Shown: positions 34,635 to 45,527 of the stretch, in pieces
How positions within the stretch are numbered: position 1 is the first letter of the stretch
Layout of the letters: the number at the start of each line of letters is the position of its first letter
Notes under the pieces: generated by a model
The model's input: only the letters and a program-made list of their open reading frames with translations
Database searches by the model: none
What the model was told of the DNA's origin: nothing
Position numbers and translations under genes: made by a program
Source of the DNA: Tethya wilhelma
Lineage: Eukaryota > Porifera > Demospongiae > Tethyida > Tethyidae
Length of the DNA: 64,000 nt
Assembly: GCA_964030475.1 (NCBI GenBank)
Contig: CAXIPT010000001.1
Coordinates: forward strand, 22,226,776 to 22,290,775
Direction: 5' to 3'

Positions 34635-36565
34635 ATTGCTTTCTAAATGTGTATGTCACCATACAGTAGATGCATACATCATGTAAAAAGACAATCATTA
34701 TGGTGATCAAACCATGAAGTTATAAAATGTGTCAGGGATTGTGCATGCATGTTTATGACTTAATTTATTCAATAGCTAATCATGGTAGCTATATCTCTAG
34801 ACAGCAAGTAGAATTTTTATCAAATGCCTCAATAATAACATACCTGCCATGGTTCAAGCTCTGCTCAAAGACAAATACAATGGCGTTTCAGACCAAAATC
34901 AAATGTACAACACTGACTGAAAAGTAGAACAATCTGTTACAATGGATCACTACAATGAAGTACATCCTTTTTTCATGGCTGGCTTACAGCTTTGTTTTGT
35001 GATTAGTCATATGCTATCAAGATTTCCATTTATGTTTATCCAGCATTGAACATAATTAGAAGTTAAGTTTATCCAGCATTGAATATATATAGAAGTTAAG
35101 TAGTATTCACATTGTACCAAATATAATGATCTACCTACTCAAATACCAACACCAACTGTCTTGAAACAATGTCATTATCAGGAATATTGGCCATGAATAC
35201 AGGTAACCACCCTGGGCCTTGGATCTGGTATAGTCCTGAATGCATGTGATGCTTATAGTTAAACAACTATCAACACATGTAGCTAAGTAACATACATGTG
35301 TTACTGAATAAGTACAGTAGCTATAGCTTAAAAGCTTAGCTTATAGCTTAAGCTATATATCTACTGTACTTATTCAGTAACACATGTATGTACAGATCGT
35401 TACTGTTGCTACATGTGTTGATAGTTGTTTAACTATAAGCATCACATGCATTCAGGACTATACCAGATCAAAGGCCCAGTACTTATCCATGGCAAAATTA
35501 TAAGTTTGATAGCCACAGGACGTCCTGGTGTGCTTGACCTATGATTCCTATGCAGTACTATAAAAGCTACTGAGAAGCCCTAATATACATGTATTTGGCT
35601 TCAGAATCATGTATTCATACAATGTCATAATTCTGACAATGGGATATGTCATTCTGGTTTTAATGACTACAGCAACACTCAAATGGAATATTTGCAACCT
35701 ATTCACTATAACCAAGTTTTCCTATATATAGGAAGTCACATTTTAAGACCATCCTAAACTATATACCAGCCTACACAACACTTCTCTATAGCTTATACAT
35801 TGTAAATCAAGTGCATGACACAATTTCAATGTAGCTATAATAGATTCTAAACTGCTAAGAATCCATCATTCTACCATGGAGCCTGAATTACCTACTACGT
35901 AGCAATTACCATTGGCAAGAAGAAGGTAAGTTTGTCATTGTTTTCAACACATGCATAGTGACTTGAATTTTCCTTGTAGGTTCATTTCCTCTGAAAAAGT
36001 ATTGCTTATGGAAACTTCTATGAATCATGAATATCATTATGAGAGCAAATACTATAGATACAGAGAATTAGCTGTTCTTGGAAGCAATATAATTGTATAC
36101 TATAATAATAGGCAATAATATTCAACCTGGATATAAAAGAGACCTGGTTTGTTTCAAGCTTAACAGTATACTTTAGCTACTCAGAAATTCTGCTATAGGG
36201 CAAAAACTTCACAATCAAAACAAAGATTACTCAAGAGCCAAAGAGTTGATTGACCATAACCAGAAGTTCAGATAAACAGCTATACTGCATCAATAGTCAT
36301 AGTACTGTACAGTTACTGTAGTGTGTAACAGTCTCTGTTATATTATAGACTATATATTGGACTGACAATATAAGTGGCTTTAGTTAGTGTATAGTATAGG
36401 CTAGCTAATGAATACTTGAATTTGATAAGTAAATTCCTAAGGGAGTGGTAGTCATTATTGTGGAAGTATTATGAGTGCCAGGTAATGTCTATCAATGTGT
36501 AAATAACTGTCTATGTATTTTACAATGGAAAAACACGGGCCACAATTGCAGAGAACAGATCTAGA
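34635..36565. other. Noncoding region between divergent genes, with a large palindrome
   Basis: It separates the PMP-like gene (-) from gene C (+). Apart from the palindrome at 35212-35480, no exon or known motif is supported. Confidence 0.5.
35212..35480. repeat. 269-bp foldback element
   Basis: Left arm (about 35212-35333; ends CTGGGCCTTGGATCTGGTAT) and right arm (about 35347-35480; TACCAGATCAAAGGCCCAGT) pair almost throughout, meeting in an AGCTTATAGCTTAAGCT-rich centre. A few small bulges occur. It is noncoding, MITE or foldback type. Confidence 0.88.
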
Positions 36566-39500
36566 ATGTCATTGAGTGCTGATGAAATAGCTGGTGAAGA
36601 GTTTGGGCAAGACAGGCCTCCACTCTCAGAGATTATCAAGAGTATTTTGGAAAGATACCCAGATGGACAAATCTTCAAAGTAAGCCATTATATTTTCAGT
36701 TTAGACTGTACACTTGATAAGTTTGAATGTTTCATTTTCCTCAAAATTTAATAGTGTAGTAGCCATTTAGTTATTCAACTTGTGATTTTATGTATATGAG
36801 TCAATGACAAAGTTTAACTAGGTGGATAAAACAAATTAAGTATGGCTAATAATAACAAATCTACTAGGATGGTGCAAAGGATACTACTGACAGTGCACAT
36901 TAAGTGCATAGCACGTGCAGAGCTAGGGTTATGGTAGACTGTTGTTTGTGTGTGCATCTGTCTGTTACTGGATAATGTGAAGAATGGCAGCTCTATGGTC
37001 CAAAGGGAAGGTACTTACGTTCATGAATCAAAATTATCTTCAAAATGGTGTGTAAAATCTTGCAAAACAGTGTCCTTACTGAGATCTGAGCCTTTGGTAC
37101 TTTTTCTGAACGTTAGGCTTACGCCACGCCTATAGTATACAGTCACCCAGGTAAGAGTGCGTGTTATTTAGAAGCTTCTTGTAGTTCGACTGCTTTGTTG
37201 TGAGTTGCTTGATTTTATACTCCAATAACAATTTTGTTGTGTTTGAATCATACTTAACTAAAATTTATCCTGAGTGTTCCCGTATTAACCATATAAAAAT
37301 GTTACATTATGATTGTGGCCATGTGTTTGTATTAAGATGTACCAAGAGAGTTCATGTGCCTAATAGGAAATTGAAAATGCAAGTGTTGATTCATTATCAG
37401 TCTCTTCCCCAGTAAAAGGGTGTAAGGAAGGCAGAAAACACTGCCTGTGGCCATTGATTCAACCAGGTCAGCTTGGTTGTCTTGGATTGTCAAGTTTCTC
37501 CTTTGCAATTGTCCACGGACATATTCCTTTCCCCCCTTAGTGTAGGTTGAGTTGTACCCTGCTGATCAGTCTCATCAACGGGTGGGTGATAGGCCATACA
37601 TGCACCACATCCACTACTGTAGCATTTTTCATTTGTGCCTAGTACACTTTGATATCAGAACCTTCAGGCTACCATGCTGTGTGGGGTATGCCTTAGGAGA
37701 ACACAAAGCTTCCGTGGACAGACATGGCCACCTCCTGTTGGAATTCCTGATATTGAGCTGGGATTCTTTGCTCTAAGGCTCTGAGTGCCCTCTTGGACAC
37801 AAAAGATAGGTCAAGTATAGCTACAGTGCTCAAGTACTGACCACACAGGTATTCAGTTTGACAGTATAGAATGACCCTATCCTGGCCAGGTTGTCAAAGT
37901 GTTCCTAGCTATTATTAGCCACTTGAACTGGCCATGGTGACAACAACAGTCTACTATACACTTCCTGTATAACCTTAGTCAGGGCTGCATCACTATACTG
38001 AATATTCATTACAACAATTCTACATGTATACAATTTCTATTAGTCACTACACACTGTTGTGATCCAATTTTATCACCCATGGACTGTTATTGACTAGCTA
38101 TTTCTTATTTTTGATCATCAGCCACTTGATTAAACTGTGCTGTAGCAGGCTTAAGCTTTTTGTTCAAATTAAGCTGAGATATTCAAAAGTACCATGTAAC
38201 TATATAGTTCAGGATGTGTAACTACCTACCTCTTACCAGATGGATTGAATGGTCTTGTGTACATTAGTTTTCATATCTGAATTATATCCAGTGATAGCAT
38301 ACAGACAATTAATAGAATTTCTCAAGTCATTGTCATCCATGCCTCCTGTGAGTCTCTCCTTGAAGCTATCAGTGTTTGTGCATGTCTATATATGTACTTC
38401 GTTTTCATCATCTTCAAAAAAAATTATTAAGAATCTGAAAGACAATAGGTTTCTGTTGATATAATAATATTGTTATGGCTTACACTATTCTTTATTGATT
38501 TAAAGGAAATGATCCAGAATGCTGATGATGCTGGAGCCAAGAGAATCCAATTCTTCATTGATCACNATTAACAATCATGAGTTATAGGTGTGCCACAGCA
38601 TATTATAGTGGAAAATAATTTAAAAAATGAGTCATGTATGTGTATCTGTATGCATATTAGGAAGTGAGACTTTTGTGGGCCTGATTAACGTATAGTAGGT
38701 AAACTTGGTGAGAATTAAATTAATTTTGGTGAATTGGCAAATCGTGACAACCATTATCAATTCACGAGCAGAAACCACATGCAGGCAACTCTATAGCTTT
38801 AGTAGTTTTTAGCACTAAAGACTCTCTTTGTTGTCTTACTGCAGTCGGAAAGGTTCATTATTTGTAACAGAAGCATACTTTCACCTCCAAAATTGACATA
38901 GAACTGAATTTGCCAAAATATGTTAAGCCCGCCAAATTTGCTTGCTATACAGTAATTGAGTGAGTAACTACTTTGGCATGTGGTTAATAAGTGTTTGATC
39001 TTTTGATTTATATTTTGATTCCATTTTCATTACTACTAACAATTATGATTACGGTACTCATGCATAGATCTTCCAACAATAATCAGCGGTGAAAGGCTTG
39101 CCTATCTTGAACCACGGGAAAAGATATGGTCAGGTAAACCTGGAAGGTTGTACGAGCTTACAACATTGCAAAAATATGCAGTTGGTGCACTGAGGCCATT
39201 TGAAAATATTTTTGGCTTTAACCTCAAATCAACTAGCTATCCGTACACATTGTTTCGATTCCCCCTGCGCACTGCTCCCTCTGACCTATCTCAGACTATA
39301 TACAGCACGGAAAAGACAGAGGAACTGATCGATGCTTTGAGAGAAGAGGCTAAACTTTTGCTACTCTTCTTACGCTCAATTAATTCAATTGAAGTCTTCA
39401 GAATATCTGAGAATGGAGTTTATTCTCTTCTTTTTAAAACTTGTATTACACACAACTCCAAAGATGAAGTCAACAGAGTACGTACCCAATTCAAAAGAGA

Positions 39501-41701
39501 ACTTCAGAATGCTTATAAGCGTGAATCATTTAAGATGTCACGAATGCTAAACAGTACTAGCCAGTTCCAAGTGAATGTCACAGATTGTATGCACGAAGCA
39601 ACACATTCAACCACACACACTTGGTTAGTTGTCAATCAGGCAGGTTCACAAGTACAAGAGGTGCTTGAAGCATGCCAACAACAAAGTGTATTTCCATTAG
39701 TAGGTGCTGCACTAGAGCTAAATGAGGCCACCATGCAAGGAGGCAGAATATTCTGTTTCCTTCCTATGCCTGTAGAGATAGCCTCAGGCCTACCAGTGCA
39801 TGTCAATGGTACTTTCGGTTTGACAGATGATCGACGAAGCTTAAAATGGCCTGGTATAGAAAGAAAGAATGATCCAACAGCTAACTGGAACCGACTACTA
39901 GTCACAAAGCTACTTCCTTTATGCTATCTTACATTAGTCATTGAAGCCAAGAAGTGTGTATCACCTGAGCACTTTTATCAGATAATTCCACCTGTTAAGG
40001 CCATCCATGGTACTCAGTGGAGTGTGATTTTACAACCATTCCTGAAGCAACTCTTTAGAGAGCAAATTGTTTTCTCTCACCTATCAAAAGAATGGGTCAA
40101 TGTAATAGAACAGTCTACACTCTTTGTTCCACAGGGTGAAACTTTACTTCCTATTGTTCTGATTGTTTTAACTTCCTGTACCTTCAACCTTGTAAATGTT
40201 CCAAGTGTAGTGTGGGATGCTCTTCACTACATACATTTGCCAGCTGTCCAAGTATCACCAGAGCTTCTTAGAGAACAGCTACGTTCAAAACCTTGGAGCT
40301 ATACTAATCACAATGTAGAAGAAAAGAAAAGCCTACTTACGTATTGTCTTTCAGACAAGAAATATTCAGAATTGATTGGTATTGAGCTTATTCCACTTGC
40401 CAATGGAGGATTTACTTCCTTCCAAAGCATTCATCAATGTGGTGGTTATTATGTGTTTATCTGCAGTTCAGAATTTCCCAAGTACTTAGTGCCAAATCTT
40501 GATTACAAGCTTGTTGATATTTCATATGATTCTCAGCTACAAGAGAGCTTGTACGATGTTGCCAGTGCAAAAATAACAAACCTTTTACCTCTCAGTGAAG
40601 AATCTGTAGCCGCATTATTGAATGAAGCTCAACCAAAGGAATGGCAAAATAGTCATGAAGTGTCATTACCACATAGCAATTTTCCAACTGCTTGGTTTGA
40701 AAAGTTTTGGCTTTGGGTCAGAGACAAAAATTTGTGGCACTTCAATGGAAAGCTTATTGTCCCTGTTTCTTCCCCTAGTGAGCAACCGCTCAATGCTTTT
40801 CGAGTTGTAAGACTGACATCTACAGAGTCTTCTGTTTATGTTTGTTCCTATGATCACTGTAGCTTTTCACTACAAAAAGCTTTGACTAAACTCAAGGTAA
40901 GATATTCTATGCAGCAACATTTTCCATTTCTCAATCACCAGCAACTTCAATATTTACTCCCGATATATAACGCATTAAACTTATTAAATGCTGCATATAA
41001 AGCTTCTCATTATAGTAGTGTGAAATTCGAAAAAGATGAGGCAGAAGCTCTTCAAGCTTTCCTATGCCATTCTTCACTTGTGAATTGCAACTACCAACAG
41101 AAGAAAGTTCTTCAATGCATACCAATATTCAAGACTGCAACCAACTCCAGTGAAGTGCTATGTTCAGTCACTCAAGCAGCTTCCCATTCAATTGTGCATA
41201 AAGCATTACTCCTGCAGGCTAATTTCAACCTCAGCCTTGCTAAATTGCCTCCTAAACTTTTGCTTTTTAATCGAAGCTCACATAATCAAGTAACAATTCT
41301 GGAAAAGTATGCAAATGTTACCTCCATTTCTGATGTGGATCTGTTAACAAAATACATTTTCCCTTTAATCCATGAAGGATCATTTCCCAGACAGCTCATA
41401 AACCCATTAATGAAGGAAGTACTTGATCTGTTTAATGTATTTCAGCACAAAAACAGTACTTTTGCTACTAGTTTCCAGAACCTAGCATTTCTTGACACTG
41501 GCAATGGTTACCATCAGAAAGCCTCTCCAAGAAATACATTTGATCCTTCTGTACCAATACTTGTAGAATTGTATAAAGGACAGAAAGTATTTCCTCTCGA
41601 ACCATTTAACAAACAAAAGTATTTACAAGTACTCAGACAGTGTGGATTGCGTACTACAGTTACTCCACAAGAGATTGTCAGTATTGTTAGTGAAATTAGT
41701 A
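36566..41701 (+). CDS. Sacsin-like protein (gene C), N-terminal part, broken by single-N joins
   Basis: Exon 1 (36566-36679) encodes MSLSADEIAGEEFGQDRPPL...YPDGQIFK and ends at GTAAGC. Exon 2 starts at 38506 (EMIQNADDAGAKRIQFFIDH) and is cut at the N at 38566, losing about 200 bp of SRR1 including the GIGF motif. Exon 3 starts at 39068 (acceptor ATAG) and runs open to the N at 41702 (ending TVTPQEIVSIVSEIS), after which homology stops. It is the closest paralog of gene D, which is near-collinear with it. The uninterrupted text EPFNKQKYLQVL near 41600 shows the intact state of the site at which D and E are split. Function follows the sacsin family: HSP90-like ATPase repeat chaperone. Confidence 0.85.
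36680..38505 (+). other. Intron 1 of gene C
   Basis: GTAAGC...TTAAAG, phase 0. Longer than the equivalent introns of A and D; no supported gene inside. Confidence 0.7.
38566..39067 (+). other. Single-N join and remaining intron before gene C exon 3
   Basis: The base at 38566 is N and the sequence to its right does not continue exon 2. The acceptor ATAG lies directly before 39068. Confidence 0.7.
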
Positions 41702-42277
41702 NTGGGCTGCTGAGTAAGTTGTGTAGCCTGCTTGATACTGAAATGATACACACATCTTCACATCTCAGTCATTTGGAGGCAGGAGCTGTATCATAAGCTT
41801 ACTTGCCTTTCAATATGTTATGATAATCAAAGTCCTGATTCATCTCTTAAGAAGAGCAAGGGCATCCAGGTATCACAAAATAGTTCCAGGCAACTTGCAT
41901 TTAATTCCAAATAAAGCACACTTTTGTGTGTGGAAAGGGTCATCAATTTGAATTTTCTAGAAGCTAATGAATTATGCATGAGTGTGGAAATTAATGACGG
42001 CCATATGGAGGAGGCGCTTTTTGCCTTGTATCTAGCTACTCAATGAGAGGTGCTAAAAAAACCAATGGCAAAAACGACTGTCCTGGCAAGTTCATTCGTT
42101 CAAGAATCGGCTTCTAAAAGTGAATTGGAGGTTTGGCATATGTGTTTTGGGGCTCATTAGAAAGAGAAAGCACTAAATAGTAGCTTAAGAAGCCTTTTAG
42201 TGCTAAGCGCTCAGTTTTTGCAGAGTTATTCGCGTGAATATTTGTATTGCGCTAATGGGCCATCCGTGCCATTCCTG
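41702..42277. repeat. Unrelated contig with dispersed repeat (41939-42277)
   Basis: Right of the N at 41702 the sequence is no longer sacsin. From about 41939 it matches the repeat at 26984-27101, and in reverse a diverged copy at 25621-25960. It ends in the gap. Confidence 0.7.
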
Positions 42278-42364
42278 NNNNNNNNNNNNNNNNNNNNNNN
42301 NNNNNNNNNNNNNNNNNNNNNNNNNNNNNNNNNNNNNNNNNNNNNNNNNNNNNNNNNNNNNNNN

Positions 42365-42454
<90 letters not shown>
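42278..42454. other. Assembly gap (87 Ns) and (CA)45 microsatellite
   Basis: Ns 42278-42364 are followed by a pure CA run 42365-42454. The microsatellite lies inside an intron of the HECT gene, directly after the donor at 42463, and probably caused the gap. Confidence 0.97.
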
Positions 42455-42455
<1 letters not shown>

Positions 42456-42463
42456 TAGTGTAC

Positions 42464-45047
42464 CTTTTGTAAATGATGCTGTATACTAGCATCTGGAATG
42501 TCTGTGGCATTTGTTGTCACTGCTGCAAGGCCACCAAAGAGATAATCAACAACTGTAGGAGCAAAAAAGCAGGGGCCAGGACCTCCATGAACTATTGATA
42601 GTGCTATTAATTTTCCCATGCACAGATACAGCTCTTCCTGTAAGGCAGTTGTATTGTGGCGCAAAACACGGCATTTCAATGGGCCATCCAAAAGAGAATT
42701 ACATTCTCGCATAGCATTCATAAGGAGCATAAAAAATTCCCGGCGAGGGCCTCCACCATCAATTGCACTCTCACCCAGAAAGGTTACACGGATGTGGTTC
42801 CTGTCATCAAAAGGACGCCTTACAGCTCTAAGAGCATCATCCCAAATACTGCTTCTTCGAACAGTGATTCGAAAATTTCGATCTTCATCAGGATACAGGT
42901 TGACATTGCGATGAAGCTGAAGGGCTTCTTGGACATCTTTGGCAGGTTCACTGGTAGAAAAAAATTATAAAACACAATGTTATATTTTGTATACATGTTC
43001 ATAAACAAATAAATTTAGGCGCGTGCATGATTGATATGTCCAGTGACAAGCACATGCACGCACGCACACCCACACCTACCTACCCACACACTGTAAAAGA
43101 TACACACCTGATACAGGCATTGTCTTCTATAGCACTTAGGTGGAGTACTTCCTGTAAAGCAGGATCAGTTTCCCAATCAGGCTCTTCCAAGAGATTAACA
43201 AAGCAACTGCATACACATAACCATCCAAAACAACAATTATTAACAAGTACAGGCAGTGAACGTAAAGTGTATACATACACAAACACAAGTACCTGTAAGT
43301 ACTCGAGCCACCACAGCCACTACCGCAATCAGCACTACCATCATCACCACCACTATCAATGACGATGTACTCACTTGGTGATGCACTGTAATAATGAAAG
43401 TTATATTTGAACTTTGAATTCACAAGGAATGTATTACAATTACTTACACATCATCCATGAACTTTGCACCCTCAGACTGACATTTTTTTGGCTTTGGACG
43501 GTTAGGTCTGTAGAAGCATAATAGGAGCTAAAACATACTGAAAATAATATGTGCTTTTCAACATACACTTTATCTTTTTCTTGTGAGCGCTCCTTGCTAC
43601 TACTCTCCTCTTCAACATCAGATAACCTAAGCAAAACAGTATGTTTTTTTAAAAAAATGCACAATTATAACTGATTTTGCAACTTACACATCATCTTTGA
43701 ACTTTGCACTTCTGTATTTCTTTGGCTTTGGACGATTAGGTCTGTAGAAATATACATATAACAGGGGCTAAAACATACTCAGTCTGACAGAAATAATTAT
43801 GTGCCTTTTCAACATACATTTGATCGTCTTCTTGCAAGTGCTTTTTGCTAGTGTTCTCCCCTTCAACATCAGATAACCTAACCAAAGGCAGAATACATTT
43901 CGTAGGCAACAGCAAACTTAGCAGATAAAAATTAAATTAATGAAGGACCACAGGTACTTGAAATTGCAGAATGCCCTTATCTTGTAGCACTGAACTATAA
44001 ATGCTTGGCAATGGAGCAGATCGAGAGTAGCAACTAAACTGATGGACACTGACTCATCAATTCCAATCATATGCTAATATATCCAGGTCTAGCTAAAATC
44101 AGAGTAGAAAGTTACATATAATATATATATGTTCACTTACATTTCAGGATTATCCACTTTCCTCTTTTTGCGTTTACAATTTGTCACATGTTTTCGGAGT
44201 TCTGACATAGGAAAGAATTCGTCACAAACTCTGCAAAAGTCTTCCGGTTCTGCCCCAACATTTGACTATTATAAAGGGAAATAATACATTATATCTATAC
44301 ATGTACATACTACACACACCTATATCATTCGGTTTTATATCTATTAGCAGAAATACGCACCTCCCTACTTTCCTCATTCAATTTCTTCAACTTGTCTTCT
44401 GGGATGTCGCACTGTAGTGGTCGGATATATAGCTTTGCTTGTCGCAGTATATCTTTTAGAAAAGCTACAGTGACACCGCCATCAGGTCCTTCAATGGCTA
44501 CCAAGTCTTTCGAATTTTCTGAAACTCGCATGAGTGTGTACCCACCACACTCCTCTAAGATAGGAAATGCATCCATCACCATGTCATGGATATGATTCGC
44601 ATCGCCCTCGACAGAAAAAACCAACTTTCTCAATCCTAGGTTTAGTCTAGCAAGTTCAATTTTCTCTTCAGTACTAGGAGAGAATTCCTGCTCAGAATCT
44701 TTCAAACAAATTACTTCTTTTGTCCACGTTAACACTGCTTTCTTCTTGCTCTTTCCTCTTCCTCCTTTCCCTCTTGAAATACATCGCTTATTGCTGTAGA
44801 CTTTCGAGGGCTGATAACCAAACAAACGCCTGTGCTCTTCGTATGCACTTGAACGCTTCTTTGCAGACTCCAACAGTGATGGGGTTGTAGATGACGTAGA
44901 TGGCAGTGAACGTGATCGCTGATTGTCAGACTGTGATGATGAACCAGCTTCTTTCTTGTCTTTTATTTGCTTCATTACATCAACAGCCCCTAGCAACAGG
45001 TTCTTGGCCCTTTCCCAGGCATCATCTCCTTCACCACTAGCCGCCAT
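42464..45047 (-). CDS. HECT-domain protein (zinc finger + HECT N-lobe), transposon-associated, partial
   Basis: Nine exons join in consistent phase: 45047-44361, 44265-44141, 43877-43818, 43741-43688, 43626-43567, 43507-43448, 43385-43293, 43206-43108 and 42950-42464. Exon 1 is a Ser/Lys-rich N-terminus plus an alpha/beta region. Exon 2 holds a C2HC zinc finger (CRVCDEFFPMSELRKHVTNC). Exons 3-6 are two copies of one exon pair (LSDVE... then PNRPKPKK...). The last exon is the start of a HECT domain (IRVTFLGESAIDGGGPRREF). The catalytic Cys lobe would lie beyond the gap. HECT proteins are E3 ubiquitin ligases. The start lies just inside the minisatellite-bearing terminal repeat, facing away from it, which fits a transposon-borne gene. 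Confidence 0.82.
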
Positions 45048-45178
45048 AATTGCTCTGATCTGGCTCTAGCCACGTGCTGAGCCACGTGTACATTGCGTGA
45101 TAATTTTCATAGCTGCGCATGCGCGTGAGCTGTGCTGCTGGCCGGCCGGCCGACCGTGGCGCTGTCTCGATCTCTGCA
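45048..45178 (-). promoter_or_regulatory. Likely promoter of the HECT gene
   Basis: Two CACGTG E-boxes (near 45071 and 45083), a GCGCATGCGC palindrome (NRF1-like, 45115-45124) and a GGCCGGCCGGCC block lie within 130 bp of the ATG. Inferred from motifs and position. Confidence 0.45.
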
Positions 45179-45527
45179 GCCGCCTTCATCTAAAGCAAGA
45201 GCGCCTTCATGCAGAGCAAGACCGCCTTCATAAAGGCAGTAGTGCCTTCATCTAAAACAAGACCGCCTTCATAAAGGCAGTAGCGCCTTCATGCAGAGCA
45301 AGACCGCCTTCATAAAGGCAGTAGCGCCTTCATCTAAAGCAAGACCGCCTTCATGCAGAGCAAGACCGCCTTCATAAAGGCAGTAGCGCCTTCATGCAGA
45401 GCAAGACCGCCTTCATAAAAGCAGTAGCGCCTTCATAATATGATCAAGACCGCCTTGTGAATCATCAAACCATGTTCATAATATTGAGAGTATAATCGCA
45501 TAATTTTGGCACTAATAACACTTCATA
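45179..45527. repeat. Transposon terminal inverted repeat, right end, with 41-bp minisatellite
   Basis: 45179-45436 is a tandem array of about 41 bp units (CCGCCTTCATAAAGGCAGTA then GCGCCTTCATGCAGAGCAAG) with variants. 45437-45527 is the unique outer end, finishing ...CACTTCATA. Reverse-complemented, it matches 62804-63128 almost base for base at the outer end. Gene D sequence starts at 45528. Confidence 0.9.

Larger units (their letters stand above)
42464..45527. mobile_element. Large DNA transposon, right part (HECT gene + terminal repeat)
   Basis: From the gap to 45527 the sequence consists of the HECT gene, its promoter, the minisatellite and the unique outer terminal repeat. The boundary with gene D is precise at 45527/45528 when compared with intact gene C. 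Confidence 0.65.

Noticed and set aside
42203..42510. His-Thr or Cys-Val dipeptide repeat proteins
   Set aside because: These are translations of the CA microsatellite and the gap.
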